From CAYTLW01 sp964438735 (lineage in GTDB: Bacteria; Myxococcota_A; UBA9042): a stretch of 31,837 nucleotides of DNA. The position numbers were made by a program, and so were the translations under genes. Location of the stretch: contig CAYTLW010000090.1 in assembly GCA_964438735.1 (NCBI GenBank), positions 1-31,837 on the forward strand, in the 5' to 3' direction. The notes under the pieces were generated by a model. That model had not been told where the DNA came from and ran no database searches. It was given only the letters and a program-made list of their open reading frames with translations. Each line of letters opens with the position of its first letter. Position 1 is the first letter of the stretch. This document shows, in pieces, positions 15,347 through 23,025 of the stretch.

Positions 15347-16414
15347 ATGTCGGCGGCGACCGGCAGGGTCCTGCTGGCGAGCGCGCTCATTGTCTGCACG
15401 CTGCCGGGCGTTGTGTTCGCACAGTCGGCGTTCGAGCCGCCAACCGTCAAGGATGCAGGGACGTTACGGAACTACAAGGTCACCATGCGCTCCCTTCATG
15501 GTCGCAGCGATGGCTACAACGACATTGACCGTTGGTTGCTGGACATGGCGCGCAGCGACGGCATCGTCGCGGCGCTGGATCGGCGTGACTTCCTGCGCGG
15601 GATGCCCGAGTCGAGCGTCAATGGCCTGCTCACCGCCGCCAGGCGCTACGTCCAGCGACGTTGGATTCGCGGCCAACGGGGAGCCGAGGTCGTCACCGCT
15701 TTCCTCGACGAGATCGCCCAGTTGGAATTGCCGCCGCGATACACGGTGATGATGGTCTACGGCAATTCGGACATCGCCGGGCTGCGCAGGGGCCACCTGG
15801 TCGGCAGCGTGGCCTACCTGTGGGGATGGGCGTCGAACGTCGTACAGGACATCGCCCTGGATTGGAATCTGAACGGCAGGTGGATCGGCGGTGAGTCGCT
15901 GTGGCCCTGGTTCGCCGATCCCTATCGCGGACGTTGGCCGCTGCTCTTCTTGGGAGTCGGCGTCGCGGGCGCCCGTGCAGAAGGCCGCCTGAACGACGCC
16001 ACAAAAGGCACCCACCTCGGCAACGTGCGCTTCTTCGGCTTCCGCTTGTTGCTGAGTGCCCACCTTCGCTTTGCGGTCTCGCAGTCCGTGACGTTGAAGG
16101 CGAGTGGCGGCACGGGGTTTGGGGTCGGCACGCTCCGGGTGTTTCCGGTGTATGGAGAGGAGGCTTTCGAGGATCCGTGCACAATGAGCCTGGCCAAGCT
16201 GGATGAAGCGTCCCAGGCAGTTCGCTGTACCATCATGACGTCGTTGGGCTTTTACGACACTGTGCCGATGCGCTTTTCGGTCGGCATGCAGCTCTGGGGC
16301 ACATTCAACATCGACTTCCTCTGGTCGCGGGAGCCGCTGGCCACGGCCGATGAGCAGTTCTCGCCCCCCAACCTGGACATGCTGGCGGTGCAACTCGGCC
16401 TGAATATCTACTAG
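15347..16414 (+). CDS. Probable outer-membrane or exported protein of unknown family
   Basis: 355 aa from the ATG at 15347, which has AGGGG four bases upstream and gives a clean signal peptide (MSAATGRVLLAS..., cut after VFAQS, near residue 25). Upstream in-frame ATGs exist but would put the signal in mid-protein. The mature N-terminal part is helical (WLLDMARSDG, LTAARRYVQRR). From about residue 130 the sequence alternates aromatic and Gly-rich strands (VAYLWGWASNVV, LLFLGVGVAGARAEG, LLLSAHLRFAV, MRFSVGMQLWGTFNIDFLW). It ends in Tyr after LGLNIY, as outer-membrane beta-barrels typically end in an aromatic residue. Two Cys near positions 280-294 could pair. I cannot assign a family. A 47-bp repeat copy starts 14 bp after the stop. 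Confidence 0.8.
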   Translation: MSAATGRVLLASALIVCTLPGVVFAQSAFEPPTVKDAGTLRNYKVTMRSLHGRSDGYNDIDRWLLDMARSDGIVAALDRRDFLRGMPESSVNGLLTAARRYVQRRWIRGQRGAEVVTAFLDEIAQLELPPRYTVMMVYGNSDIAGLRRGHLVGSVAYLWGWASNVVQDIALDWNLNGRWIGGESLWPWFADPYRGRWPLLFLGVGVAGARAEGRLNDATKGTHLGNVRFFGFRLLLSAHLRFAVSQSVTLKASGGTGFGVGTLRVFPVYGEEAFEDPCTMSLAKLDEASQAVRCTIMTSLGFYDTVPMRFSVGMQLWGTFNIDFLWSREPLATADEQFSPPNLDMLAVQLGLNIY

Positions 16415-16428
16415 CCTTGACTGAATAT

Positions 16429-16475
16429 CAGGCAGTTATACGCCAATTATATGATATGTGAGGGTCTGACACCTC
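16429..16475 (-). repeat. 47-bp bipartite interspersed repeat, copy B
   Basis: Reverse orientation: core at 16450-16475, 11-bp spacer, GTTA (TAAC on the minus strand) at 16435-16438 and CAG (CTG on the minus strand) at 16429-16431. The 26-bp core is identical to copies A and C. It sits in the 133-bp gap after the outer-membrane-type gene and before the PIN-PhoH gene. Confidence 0.9.
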
Positions 16476-16547
16476 GCCCGTTGACCGGGCCGCGGATTCG
16501 TGCGATCAACGCCCGCTTTCCGGTCGCTTGTGGCCCCTGGAGGTGCG

Positions 16548-17864
16548 ATGAAGAAGAACTTCGTACTGGACACGAACGTGTTGTTGCATGACAGCAACTG
16601 CCTGCACACCTTCGAGGATAACGTCGTCAACATCCCGATCCACGTGATCGAGGAGCTGGACGGCTTCAAGCGCGACCAGAGCGAGTTGGGGCGCAATTCT
16701 CGACGAGTGGCGCGCGAGATCGACAGCTATCGCATCCAGGGCAGCCTCGAGAGCGGCGTGTCGCTGCACAACGGCGGCATGATTCGCGTGCAGGTGGCCG
16801 ACGGGCGTCAACACGCGCAGTTCTCGCTGAGCCACGCCATGGACAACGCCATCCTGGGCAGCGTCATCGGCCTGAGGGAGCGTGAGCCCGAGGTACCGCT
16901 GGTCTTCGTGACCAAAGATACCAACCTGCGCATCCGGGCCAACGCGCTGGGCATCGACGCGGTCGACTATGAGCCCGAGCGCAAGGATCTCAGCGAGGTC
17001 TATGCCGGGTCGGCGGAGCTGACTGTGGATGCGACGCTCATCGACCGGCTGTTCGACAGCGGCTCCCTGCCGGTGGACGAGCTGCCCAATGGCGAGCATG
17101 CCGTCGAACTGTACCCCAACCAGTACCTGACGCTGACCACCGGCAACGGCCGGCATAACGCCCTGGCGCGGCTCAATGGCGACCACCTGGAGCCCTTGCG
17201 CAAGATGCGCCATCCCATCTGGGGAGTGATGCCGCGCAACCGCGAGCAGCACTTCGCGCTGGACATGTTGATGCGCCAGGACGTGCGCCTGTGCACCCTC
17301 ATCGGCAAAGCGGGCACGGGCAAGACGTTGCTGGCGTTGGCGGCGGGCATCGACCTGGTCATCGCCAAGGACGAGTACCGAAGGCTGCTGGTGAGCCGGC
17401 CCATCTTCCCCATGGGCCGCGACGTGGGCTACCTGCCCGGCGACCTGGCCGAGAAGATGGCCCCCTGGATGCAGCCGGTGCGCGACAACTTCGAGTACCT
17501 CACGTCGGTGAACAAGAAGAACGACGTGCGCAGCTACGAGGAGCTGGTCAAGGACGGGCTGCTGGAGGTGGAGGCGCTGACCTACATCCGCGGCCGCTCG
17601 TTGCCCGGCCAGTTCATGTTGGTGGACGAGGCGCAGAACCTGACGCCGCACGAGATCAAGACCGTGCTCACGCGCGTGGGACAGGGCACCAAGGTGGTCT
17701 TCACCGGCGATCCCTACCAGATCGACCAGCCCTACCTCGACAGCATCAACAACGGCCTGACCTACGTGGTCGAGCGCTTCAAGGCCGAGCCCATCGCCGG
17801 GCACATGACGCTGACCAAGGGCGAGCGATCTGAGCTGGCGGAGCTTGCCGCAAACCTACTCTGA
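16548..17864 (+). CDS. phoH2: PIN-PhoH fusion ATPase (PhoH2-type)
   Basis: 438 aa. Start ATG with GGAGG four bases upstream. The N-terminal PIN domain (about 1-150) opens with FVLDTNVLLHD, giving the acidic Asp8 of the nuclease site, and includes IEELDGFK and a VTKDTNLRIRA segment with another conserved Asp. The C-terminal PhoH domain (about 230-438) has Walker A GKAGTGKT (Lys259) and Walker B MLVDEAQN (Asp360, Glu361), followed by the sensor-like VFTGDPYQID. In mycobacteria and relatives, PhoH2 proteins couple PIN RNase with ATP-dependent RNA unwinding. The full set of residues suggests an active enzyme here. No small antitoxin gene is adjacent, so a free-standing RNA-processing role fits better than a toxin-antitoxin pair. 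Cytoplasmic. Confidence 0.94.
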   Translation: MKKNFVLDTNVLLHDSNCLHTFEDNVVNIPIHVIEELDGFKRDQSELGRNSRRVAREIDSYRIQGSLESGVSLHNGGMIRVQVADGRQHAQFSLSHAMDNAILGSVIGLREREPEVPLVFVTKDTNLRIRANALGIDAVDYEPERKDLSEVYAGSAELTVDATLIDRLFDSGSLPVDELPNGEHAVELYPNQYLTLTTGNGRHNALARLNGDHLEPLRKMRHPIWGVMPRNREQHFALDMLMRQDVRLCTLIGKAGTGKTLLALAAGIDLVIAKDEYRRLLVSRPIFPMGRDVGYLPGDLAEKMAPWMQPVRDNFEYLTSVNKKNDVRSYEELVKDGLLEVEALTYIRGRSLPGQFMLVDEAQNLTPHEIKTVLTRVGQGTKVVFTGDPYQIDQPYLDSINNGLTYVVERFKAEPIAGHMTLTKGERSELAELAANLL

Positions 17865-17884
17865 TTTTAGTTATTTATGCTATT

Positions 17885-17913
17885 CTTTGTAATGCTGTGC
17901 ATTGCGAACAAAG
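17885..17913. terminator. Possible bidirectional terminator hairpin
   Basis: In the AT-rich 91-bp convergent gap, CTTTGT-AATGC-TGT-GCATT-GCGA-ACAAAG forms an interrupted stem (5-bp inner and 6-bp outer arms, with a 4-base bulge on one side). T-rich sequence lies before it and A-rich after. No strong uridine tract is present, so the call is tentative. Confidence 0.4.
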
Positions 17914-17955
17914 CAAACAACGATCGCGACACCGACGAGATTCCCGCAATCGGCG

Positions 17956-20115
17956 TCAGCAACCCGCCTTCATCACATTGACCGTCAGCTTCGGCCCGCT
18001 GCCATGGGTGCGGCAGATGGGGTAGAGCGTGATCATCTTGGGCAGCCAGAAGTCGTTTGCCTGCTTGGGGACCACGCCCAGCCGGATGGTCTGGGCCGGA
18101 CCGCCCAGGGAGCTGTCGGGCTGACTCCACATCAGGATGACGTTCTTGCCCACCTGCGGCGACAGCTTGGTGGCCGACATGCCCAGGTACTTGGTCAGCT
18201 CCTCGACCGCGGCGGTGCTCTCTTTGGTCGCCGACCAGAGCCCCTGCTTGCCGATGGTCTGCAGGTTGTTGATCTTGCCCAGGATCGACTTGACCTTGTT
18301 GATCGTGCCGCCGCTGGCCTTGTAGGTGATCAGGATGGCGCCGCAGAGGCCGGGTTTGCTGCCGAAGTTCTCGCCGAGCAGGTTCAGCTTCGTGCAGGGC
18401 GTGACGGCCTGGGAGAAGCCGTAGATGCCTGTGATGGAGGGTGTGCCGCCCTTGAGCGGCGTGGTGTCGCCCAGGTGTTTGTCGGCGATGAGACCGAGCA
18501 CCAGGCCGTTGGTCCGGCAGGACAGCCTGGTCAGCAGGTCGCGCAAAGTGCCTGCCGCCACCACCGACTGCTGCATCAGCGCCTGGCTCGCCTTGGCCGG
18601 TGGCTGGCCCGGGCTGGCCTTGGCCGCCGCCTTGGCCTGCGCGCCCACCTCGTCCATGTAGCTGGTCAGCAGGTCCGGCAGCTGCTTGGTCAGCAAGGAC
18701 TCCACCTTGGCGAGGTTCTCGACCAGTGCAATGGGGCTCGGTTTGGCCTGCTCCAGGCTCACCAGCGACTTCTGCAGACCCGACAGCGCGCTGCCAACAG
18801 CCGTCACGTCGCCATCGGCGACAGGGCCCTTGGGCAGCTTGTCGATCGCGACCTGCATCGCCTTCAGGGCCGCGCCCACCGCGTCCAGCTTGCCGGGCCA
18901 GTCCTTGTCGTCCGGGCCCATCTTTACCCCGGCCTTCAGCAAAGCCGCGGCGCTCGGCAATCCCTTTGGGTGGGGCAGCAGGAGCTTGGCGTTTTTATCG
19001 AACGCGCTATCGGCGGCGCTGGCCACCCCGTCCGTCCAGGCCACGAAGCCGTCCATGGCTTTGGTCTGACCGGTCAACGCCTGGGCCAGGTCCTTGGCAT
19101 CGAGCACCAGCAGTCCGCTGCTCAGGCCGGCCAGGCCCTGGTTCAATCCGGGGTGCAATACGCAGACCAGCCCGCTGCCCGAAGCCTTCGTCTGGGCGCT
19201 GCTGCAGGTGACCAACGCATTGGCGGGCTTGGCGAAGCTCAACGTGCCCTTGTCGAGCACGCCGCCGGTGGCCGAGATGATGAAGTCGCCAGGATCGGCA
19301 AGCGGCTTGCCCTTGGCATCCACGGCCTGGCACGAAGGCGTCGTGGCGCCGCCGTAGCCGGCGATCTCGATCAGCGGCGGCTTGTTTTCGACCAGGACCT
19401 TGGGTTTATCGCCCGGCCCCTGTGCATCGGCGCCACCGGCGGCATCCGAGCCGGCATTGCCGCCACCGTCAGCCCCGCCGCCAGCGTCGGCAGCCCCTGC
19501 GCCATCGGCCTTCACGCCACCATCCACCGGACCCGCGCCGTCAGCGACACCATCGGCCTTCGCGCCACCATCCCCCGACGCAGCTCCGTCGGCGAGTCCA
19601 CCACTGTCGGCGAGTCCACCACCGTCACCGGGTCCGCCGCCGTCACCGACACCGACACCGGCACCGGCACCGACACCGACACCGACCCCGACACCGACAC
19701 CGACACCGACACCGCCACCGACACCGACACCGACCCCGACCCCGACACCGACACCGTCACCGGCACCGTCACCGACACCGACACCGTCACCGTCACCGAC
19801 ACCGTCACCGACACCGGCACTGTCACCGACACCGACGCCGTCACCGACTCCGACACCGTCACCGTCGCCGACACCGACATCGTCACCGCTGCCACCTGCC
19901 TCCCAACCGACCGACCCTGAGCCGCCATCGGTCGCGGCATCCTCATCGCCAATCGTCTTGTCGACTCCGCCCGCGTCCAGCTGCCCCAGACCGTCAGTCA
20001 GTCGCCCGCTCGCGTCCTGGCCTGCAGACGCGGCCTTGGCTGGAAGGGTCGTCGGCTCCGCGCTGCACGCAGCGACGAACATGGCGAGAACAAGAATCGA
20101 CAGACGTGAACTCAT
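17956..20115 (-). CDS. Large lipoprotein with Gly-Val/Gly-Asp repeat and TIG-like domain
   Basis: 719 aa. The ATG at 20115 overlaps the preceding gene's stop as ATGA, implying translational coupling. The signal peptide ends VAAC with lipobox Cys17. A linker of about 240 residues contains an 80-residue (GV/GD)n tract between Asp/Ala/Gly-rich parts. Then come a domain with several Cys (PSCQAV, LVTCSS, LVCVLHPGLNQG) and a long helical region (about 340-530, Leu/Lys/Ala-rich). A C-terminal part includes an IPT/TIG-like stretch (SITGIYGFSQA... LNLLGENFG), Cys pairs and a final GC. IPT/TIG folds are immunoglobulin-like and common in surface proteins. Function is unknown; it is probably surface-exposed via the lipid anchor with the repeat as a flexible spacer. 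It is the last gene of a three-gene minus-strand set. Confidence 0.88.
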   Translation of the reverse strand: MSSRLSILVLAMFVAACSAEPTTLPAKAASAGQDASGRLTDGLGQLDAGGVDKTIGDEDAATDGGSGSVGWEAGGSGDDVGVGDGDGVGVGDGVGVGDSAGVGDGVGDGDGVGVGDGAGDGVGVGVGVGVGVGGGVGVGVGVGVGVGVGAGAGVGVGDGGGPGDGGGLADSGGLADGAASGDGGAKADGVADGAGPVDGGVKADGAGAADAGGGADGGGNAGSDAAGGADAQGPGDKPKVLVENKPPLIEIAGYGGATTPSCQAVDAKGKPLADPGDFIISATGGVLDKGTLSFAKPANALVTCSSAQTKASGSGLVCVLHPGLNQGLAGLSSGLLVLDAKDLAQALTGQTKAMDGFVAWTDGVASAADSAFDKNAKLLLPHPKGLPSAAALLKAGVKMGPDDKDWPGKLDAVGAALKAMQVAIDKLPKGPVADGDVTAVGSALSGLQKSLVSLEQAKPSPIALVENLAKVESLLTKQLPDLLTSYMDEVGAQAKAAAKASPGQPPAKASQALMQQSVVAAGTLRDLLTRLSCRTNGLVLGLIADKHLGDTTPLKGGTPSITGIYGFSQAVTPCTKLNLLGENFGSKPGLCGAILITYKASGGTINKVKSILGKINNLQTIGKQGLWSATKESTAAVEELTKYLGMSATKLSPQVGKNVILMWSQPDSSLGGPAQTIRLGVVPKQANDFWLPKMITLYPICRTHGSGPKLTVNVMKAGC
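19636..19890 (-). repeat. 6-bp-period repeat (GTCGGT) encoding Gly-Val/Gly-Asp
   Basis: About 250 bp of near-tandem GTCGGT on the coding strand, interspersed with GAC, GCC and GGC at the Val position and GGG, GGC and GGA at the Gly position. Nearly all variation at Gly codons is synonymous, while the Val position switches to Asp, Ala or Gly. Confidence 0.9.
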
Positions 20116-20654
20116 TTCTTGCAGTGCCCTTTGTTGCAGGAGCGTGATGGCGGGCAGTCCATGGTCGTCCAACCGTCGCCGGTGGCGGTGCAAGTCGCGA
20201 CGCGCTTGCCCAGGCACTTCTTGTTGCCGGGCACGCAAGACACGACATCGCCGCCAGCGGTGCCATCTGCCGCGCTGGTATCCGTGGCGCCTGCGTCGGC
20301 AGCCGCTGCTGCGTCCCCTGTGCTGCCCATGTCCGGCTCGGCCACATCGCTACTGACGTCTTCCTCGGCGCTCGCGTCGGTGGAGACACCGCCGGCGTCG
20401 TCGTCATCGGAGAGCGTGCCCGAATCTGCCAGGCCGCCACCGGTGCCCTTGTTTGTATCTTCGCTGGCAAAGGAGCCCGCATCGGTTGCGGGCACGGCCG
20501 GATCGGCGGCCTCGTCACCTGGCGTCGGCACGGGATTGACCGTGCATCCACCTGGCGCCGTCGCGACGAGCGCAAACAGCAGCATGAAGCCCGAAGCGAC
20601 GTGCAGCGGGCGCGCGTCAGAGCAAGCTGAACCCCGTCCTCCGCACCGTCTCAT
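20112..20654 (-). CDS. Lipoprotein with C-terminal Cys-rich repeat
   Basis: 180 aa. The ATG at 20654 has GGAGG seven bases upstream. A hydrophobic stretch ends at APGGC (Cys37), a slightly non-standard lipobox. A long Asp/Ala/Gly/Ser/Thr linker follows. The last 40 residues carry six Cys in the order C-x(6)-C-x(8)-C-x(11)-C-x(5)-C-x(4)-C, with a GDGW between the third and fourth. This resembles the small Cys-rich C-x-G-x-x-x-C modules often attached to linker lipoproteins of Myxococcota; they are thought to be disulfide-stabilised surface modules. Its stop overlaps the next gene's start (ATGA). Function unknown. Confidence 0.85.
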   Translation of the reverse strand: MRRCGGRGSACSDARPLHVASGFMLLFALVATAPGGCTVNPVPTPGDEAADPAVPATDAGSFASEDTNKGTGGGLADSGTLSDDDDAGGVSTDASAEEDVSSDVAEPDMGSTGDAAAAADAGATDTSAADGTAGGDVVSCVPGNKKCLGKRVATCTATGDGWTTMDCPPSRSCNKGHCKK

Positions 20655-20754
20655 CGTCTGGCCTCCGCTCACAGGGTAGCAGAGACCCGCAGCCGTCCGA
20701 ACAGCAAGAGGCCCGACCGGCCAATTCGGGGTCACCAAACGCCAGAGGCCACCC

Positions 20755-21453
20755 TCAACAGCCCCAGCGAGCGCGCCTGAATACCAGCCCTGCGCCACCG
20801 CCCAGGAGCGCGATGGCCAGGGCGCCGAACCACACCAGTCCGGGGTCGCCGTCTTCGTCTTGCTCAGCCATCAACGCGCCATCGAAGACGCCCTCCGGAT
20901 ACAGCGCACAGATGGCCGCCCGGTCGTCGGCCGACAACCAGGCCCCATGGCCCGAGCCGATGACCCCCCGCGACATCAGCACGTCGTGCCGCCCGGCATG
21001 TGCCAGACCGAGCACATGGCCGAGCTCGTGCATCACCACCGTGTCCAGGTCGGGCGGATCGTGGCTGGCGAAGAGCAGTCGCGCGTCCAGCTCGATGTGG
21101 GCGCCGATGATGGCGCCGCCGTGGTCCAGGGCCACCACGTCGGTCCAGGCAGCGGCTCGGCGCTGGGCCGGCCAGGTCCAGACCGGCGTGACCGTCACGC
21201 GTCTGGATTTCGGCCCGAAGCGCAGACCTGTACACTCCGGCACCGTCCAGTGGCCCACCGCCCTGTCGATGGCGGCCTGCAGGGCCACGCGCTCCTCGCC
21301 CGGCGCCACCAGGGTCGGCAGCGGCGGCGGCGCGTGCCACAGTTTGGGCAAACCGGTCGCGGTGTGCGCTTGCCGCCAGGCCCCGGCGGAAGGGCTCAAC
21401 GTGCACAGGCTGAGCAGGATGACGAGCGAAACCAGGTGCCGGAGCGCGGGCAT
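20755..21453 (-). CDS. Secreted metzincin (matrixin-like) with C-terminal membrane anchor
   Basis: 232 aa from the ATG at 21453, the start that gives a normal signal peptide (cut near AGA-WR, residue 25). The complete zinc motif HELGHVLGLAH lies at residues 142-152 (His142, Glu143, His146, His152). DVLM with Met160 forms the Met-turn. This is the metzincin signature, closest in length to small matrixin-type proteases. Asp/Glu-rich sequence precedes a hydrophobic helix (about 205-225) followed by FRRAR, an arrangement like C-terminal sorting signals (hydrophobic helix plus basic tail) used to hold proteins at the envelope. It probably cleaves proteins at the cell surface. It is 100 bp upstream of the Cys-rich lipoprotein gene and divergent from the small lipoprotein gene at 21527. 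Confidence 0.9.
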   Translation of the reverse strand: MPALRHLVSLVILLSLCTLSPSAGAWRQAHTATGLPKLWHAPPPLPTLVAPGEERVALQAAIDRAVGHWTVPECTGLRFGPKSRRVTVTPVWTWPAQRRAAAWTDVVALDHGGAIIGAHIELDARLLFASHDPPDLDTVVMHELGHVLGLAHAGRHDVLMSRGVIGSGHGAWLSADDRAAICALYPEGVFDGALMAEQDEDGDPGLVWFGALAIALLGGGAGLVFRRARWGC

Positions 21454-21526
21454 GCCAGGCAGAACACCGATGTAGCAGATACCATTCCGGCGCGCGCCTA
21501 CGGGCGGCCGGGCGGAGGGGAGCACG

Positions 21527-21967
21527 ATGGGAGGCAGAACGTTGACAACGGCCATGCTCAAGGTGCTATGCATCGCCGCACTGGCCCTTTCTGGCGCGAG
21601 CGCCTGCTCCAGCGAAGGCACCTCTGACGAGGATTGCACCAAGAATACCGACGATCTGTCGAGTTATGTGCAGGTGGGCTTCTGGAAGACCACGGATTGC
21701 AGCGGCGACCCCATTCAGACCAACAACTTCCCGATCGCCAACGACGCGCCCTGCTATTGCTGGCCGGGCAGCTCGGGCGAAAACTCCGCCCACCTCTTCC
21801 AATGCGACAAGGCGGCCAAATCCTTCACCTACAAACAGCACACCGACCTCGTCTGCGGCGAGGGCAGCAACAGCAACAGCAAGACCGTGCACATCGACAA
21901 GTGTGTGCAGGATTATCCGCCCACTTTGTACAGCAAGATCATTGATTTCGGTGCTTGCGCGAACTGA
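21527..21967 (+). CDS. Small Cys-rich lipoprotein
   Basis: 146 aa. The ATG at 21527 has GGAGG eight bases upstream; an internal ATG at 21554 lacks a site. The signal peptide ends ASAC with lipobox Cys27. The mature 120 residues contain eight further Cys (EDCTKN, TDCSGD, PCYCW, QCDK, LVCGEG, DKCVQD, FGACAN), an even number consistent with four disulfides. No recognised family. It is first in a plus-strand series of three lipoprotein genes and shares a 73-bp divergent promoter region with the metzincin gene. Confidence 0.82.
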   Translation: MGGRTLTTAMLKVLCIAALALSGASACSSEGTSDEDCTKNTDDLSSYVQVGFWKTTDCSGDPIQTNNFPIANDAPCYCWPGSSGENSAHLFQCDKAAKSFTYKQHTDLVCGEGSNSNSKTVHIDKCVQDYPPTLYSKIIDFGACAN

Positions 21968-22019
21968 ATTCAGCGGCCAGCCGGTAGGGTGGCGGCCTCC
22001 ACCCTGTCCCTGGAAGGCC

Positions 22020-22934
22020 ATGACACATCCCGCCCTGCCCCGCCCGTTCGCCAATCTGCTCACCTTGGCGCTCCTGGCCACGTTGGCCGCGACGCTGACA
22101 CTCGCCGGCTGCGCCAGCGAACCGACCGCTACCGATACCGGCAGCCTGCGCACGGTCGACAACTGCGACACGAACATCGCCGCCGACGTGCCCACCTTCT
22201 ACAAGGACTGGTTCCGCTGCGTCGACATCCAGCTCAGCGGCAGCAACGTCGTCATCAAGACCATCGGCCTGCCGCCCCACAAGAGCTACTACTACGGCGA
22301 GGGGCACAGCAACTACACGGACTTCGACTACTCGCGCGGGTCCGAATACAGGCCCAATCCCAACCTGCTCTCGGACCAGAACATCACCCTGACGCTGCCG
22401 CTGAACCCCAAGCCGCGCGGCGTCACCATCACGACCGGCCTGGTGGACGGCACGGCGGGCAGCCACTTCCAGGAGTACAAGATGGGCGCGGCGGGCGTCG
22501 CCCTGGACAGCGTGGTCATGTTCAACCCGTTGGCCGCCCCCGGCGATGACATCGAGGACGAGAAGTACACCTTCGACAACTACAACGGCCACCCCGCCGG
22601 TACGACGTATCACTATCACACCAACACACCCGGGCCGCTCGAGGTGCTCAAACGGATGGGTCTGACCACCTCGACCACGCCCGGCAGCGCCGCGATGGAG
22701 GTCTTCGGCGTCATGTGCGACGGCACGCTCATCATGGGCTGCACCGAAGCCGATGGCAGCGCGCCCGATTCGGCCGGATTCGACGCGCAGAACGGGCATG
22801 TGCACGACATCAAGGACAAGTCCGGCGCCGTGCTGCTGGCCGGTCGCTACCACACCCACGTGTGCCCGACCCAGTTCAAGAACCATCGCTTCACGCCGGA
22901 GATCCAGTACTACGATAGCTGCTCCATCAACTGA
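22020..22934 (+). CDS. YHYH-domain lipoprotein
   Basis: 304 aa. The ATG at 22020 follows GGAAGG closely. The signal peptide ends TLAGC (lipobox Cys31). The core matches YHYH-type proteins: the namesake motif TYHYHTN lies at residues 196-202, preceded by a strand-rich part with VALDSVVMFNPLAAP and followed by EVFGVMCDGTLIMGC, a His-rich HVHD and GRYHTHVCP. The clustered His and Cys (HVHD, YHTHVC) would suit metal binding, as proposed for this family, but no metal can be assigned. Periplasmic or outer-membrane-attached. Second of three lipoprotein genes, 52 bp after the first. Confidence 0.9.
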   Translation: MTHPALPRPFANLLTLALLATLAATLTLAGCASEPTATDTGSLRTVDNCDTNIAADVPTFYKDWFRCVDIQLSGSNVVIKTIGLPPHKSYYYGEGHSNYTDFDYSRGSEYRPNPNLLSDQNITLTLPLNPKPRGVTITTGLVDGTAGSHFQEYKMGAAGVALDSVVMFNPLAAPGDDIEDEKYTFDNYNGHPAGTTYHYHTNTPGPLEVLKRMGLTTSTTPGSAAMEVFGVMCDGTLIMGCTEADGSAPDSAGFDAQNGHVHDIKDKSGAVLLAGRYHTHVCPTQFKNHRFTPEIQYYDSCSIN

Positions 22935-22965
22935 AGCGCTGGCGACAAGAGGGATTTCCCTTGCA

Positions 22966-22987
22966 ATGTCGGGCGTCAATCCGACAT
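22966..22987. promoter_or_regulatory. Inverted repeat ATGTCGG-N8-CCGACAT
   Basis: A perfect 7-bp inverted repeat in the 91-bp gap, 32 bp after the YHYH gene stop and 39 bp before the propeller gene start. No T-run follows, so it is more like an operator or an RNA stem than an intrinsic terminator. Confidence 0.35.
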
Positions 22988-23025
22988 CATGACCTCGTTG
23001 ACATCGAATGATTGCGAGGTGTGAG

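Noticed and set aside
16506..17804. Long minus-strand frame over the PIN-PhoH gene
   Set aside because: A shadow of a gene with complete PIN and ATPase motifs.
16548..17864. Classical VapBC-type toxin-antitoxin pair for the PIN domain
   Set aside because: No small antitoxin frame with a start site lies upstream, and the PIN domain is fused to PhoH.
17902..19920. Plus-strand frame with a Thr-Asp repeat opposite the large lipoprotein gene
   Set aside because: The minus strand has a lipobox, coupled start, TIG-like domain and synonymous variation at Gly codons; the plus frame lacks a start site and a recognisable domain.
22998..23003. TTGACA as a -35 box before the propeller lipoprotein gene
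   Set aside because: A -10 element at normal spacing would overlap the start codon region, and none is seen.
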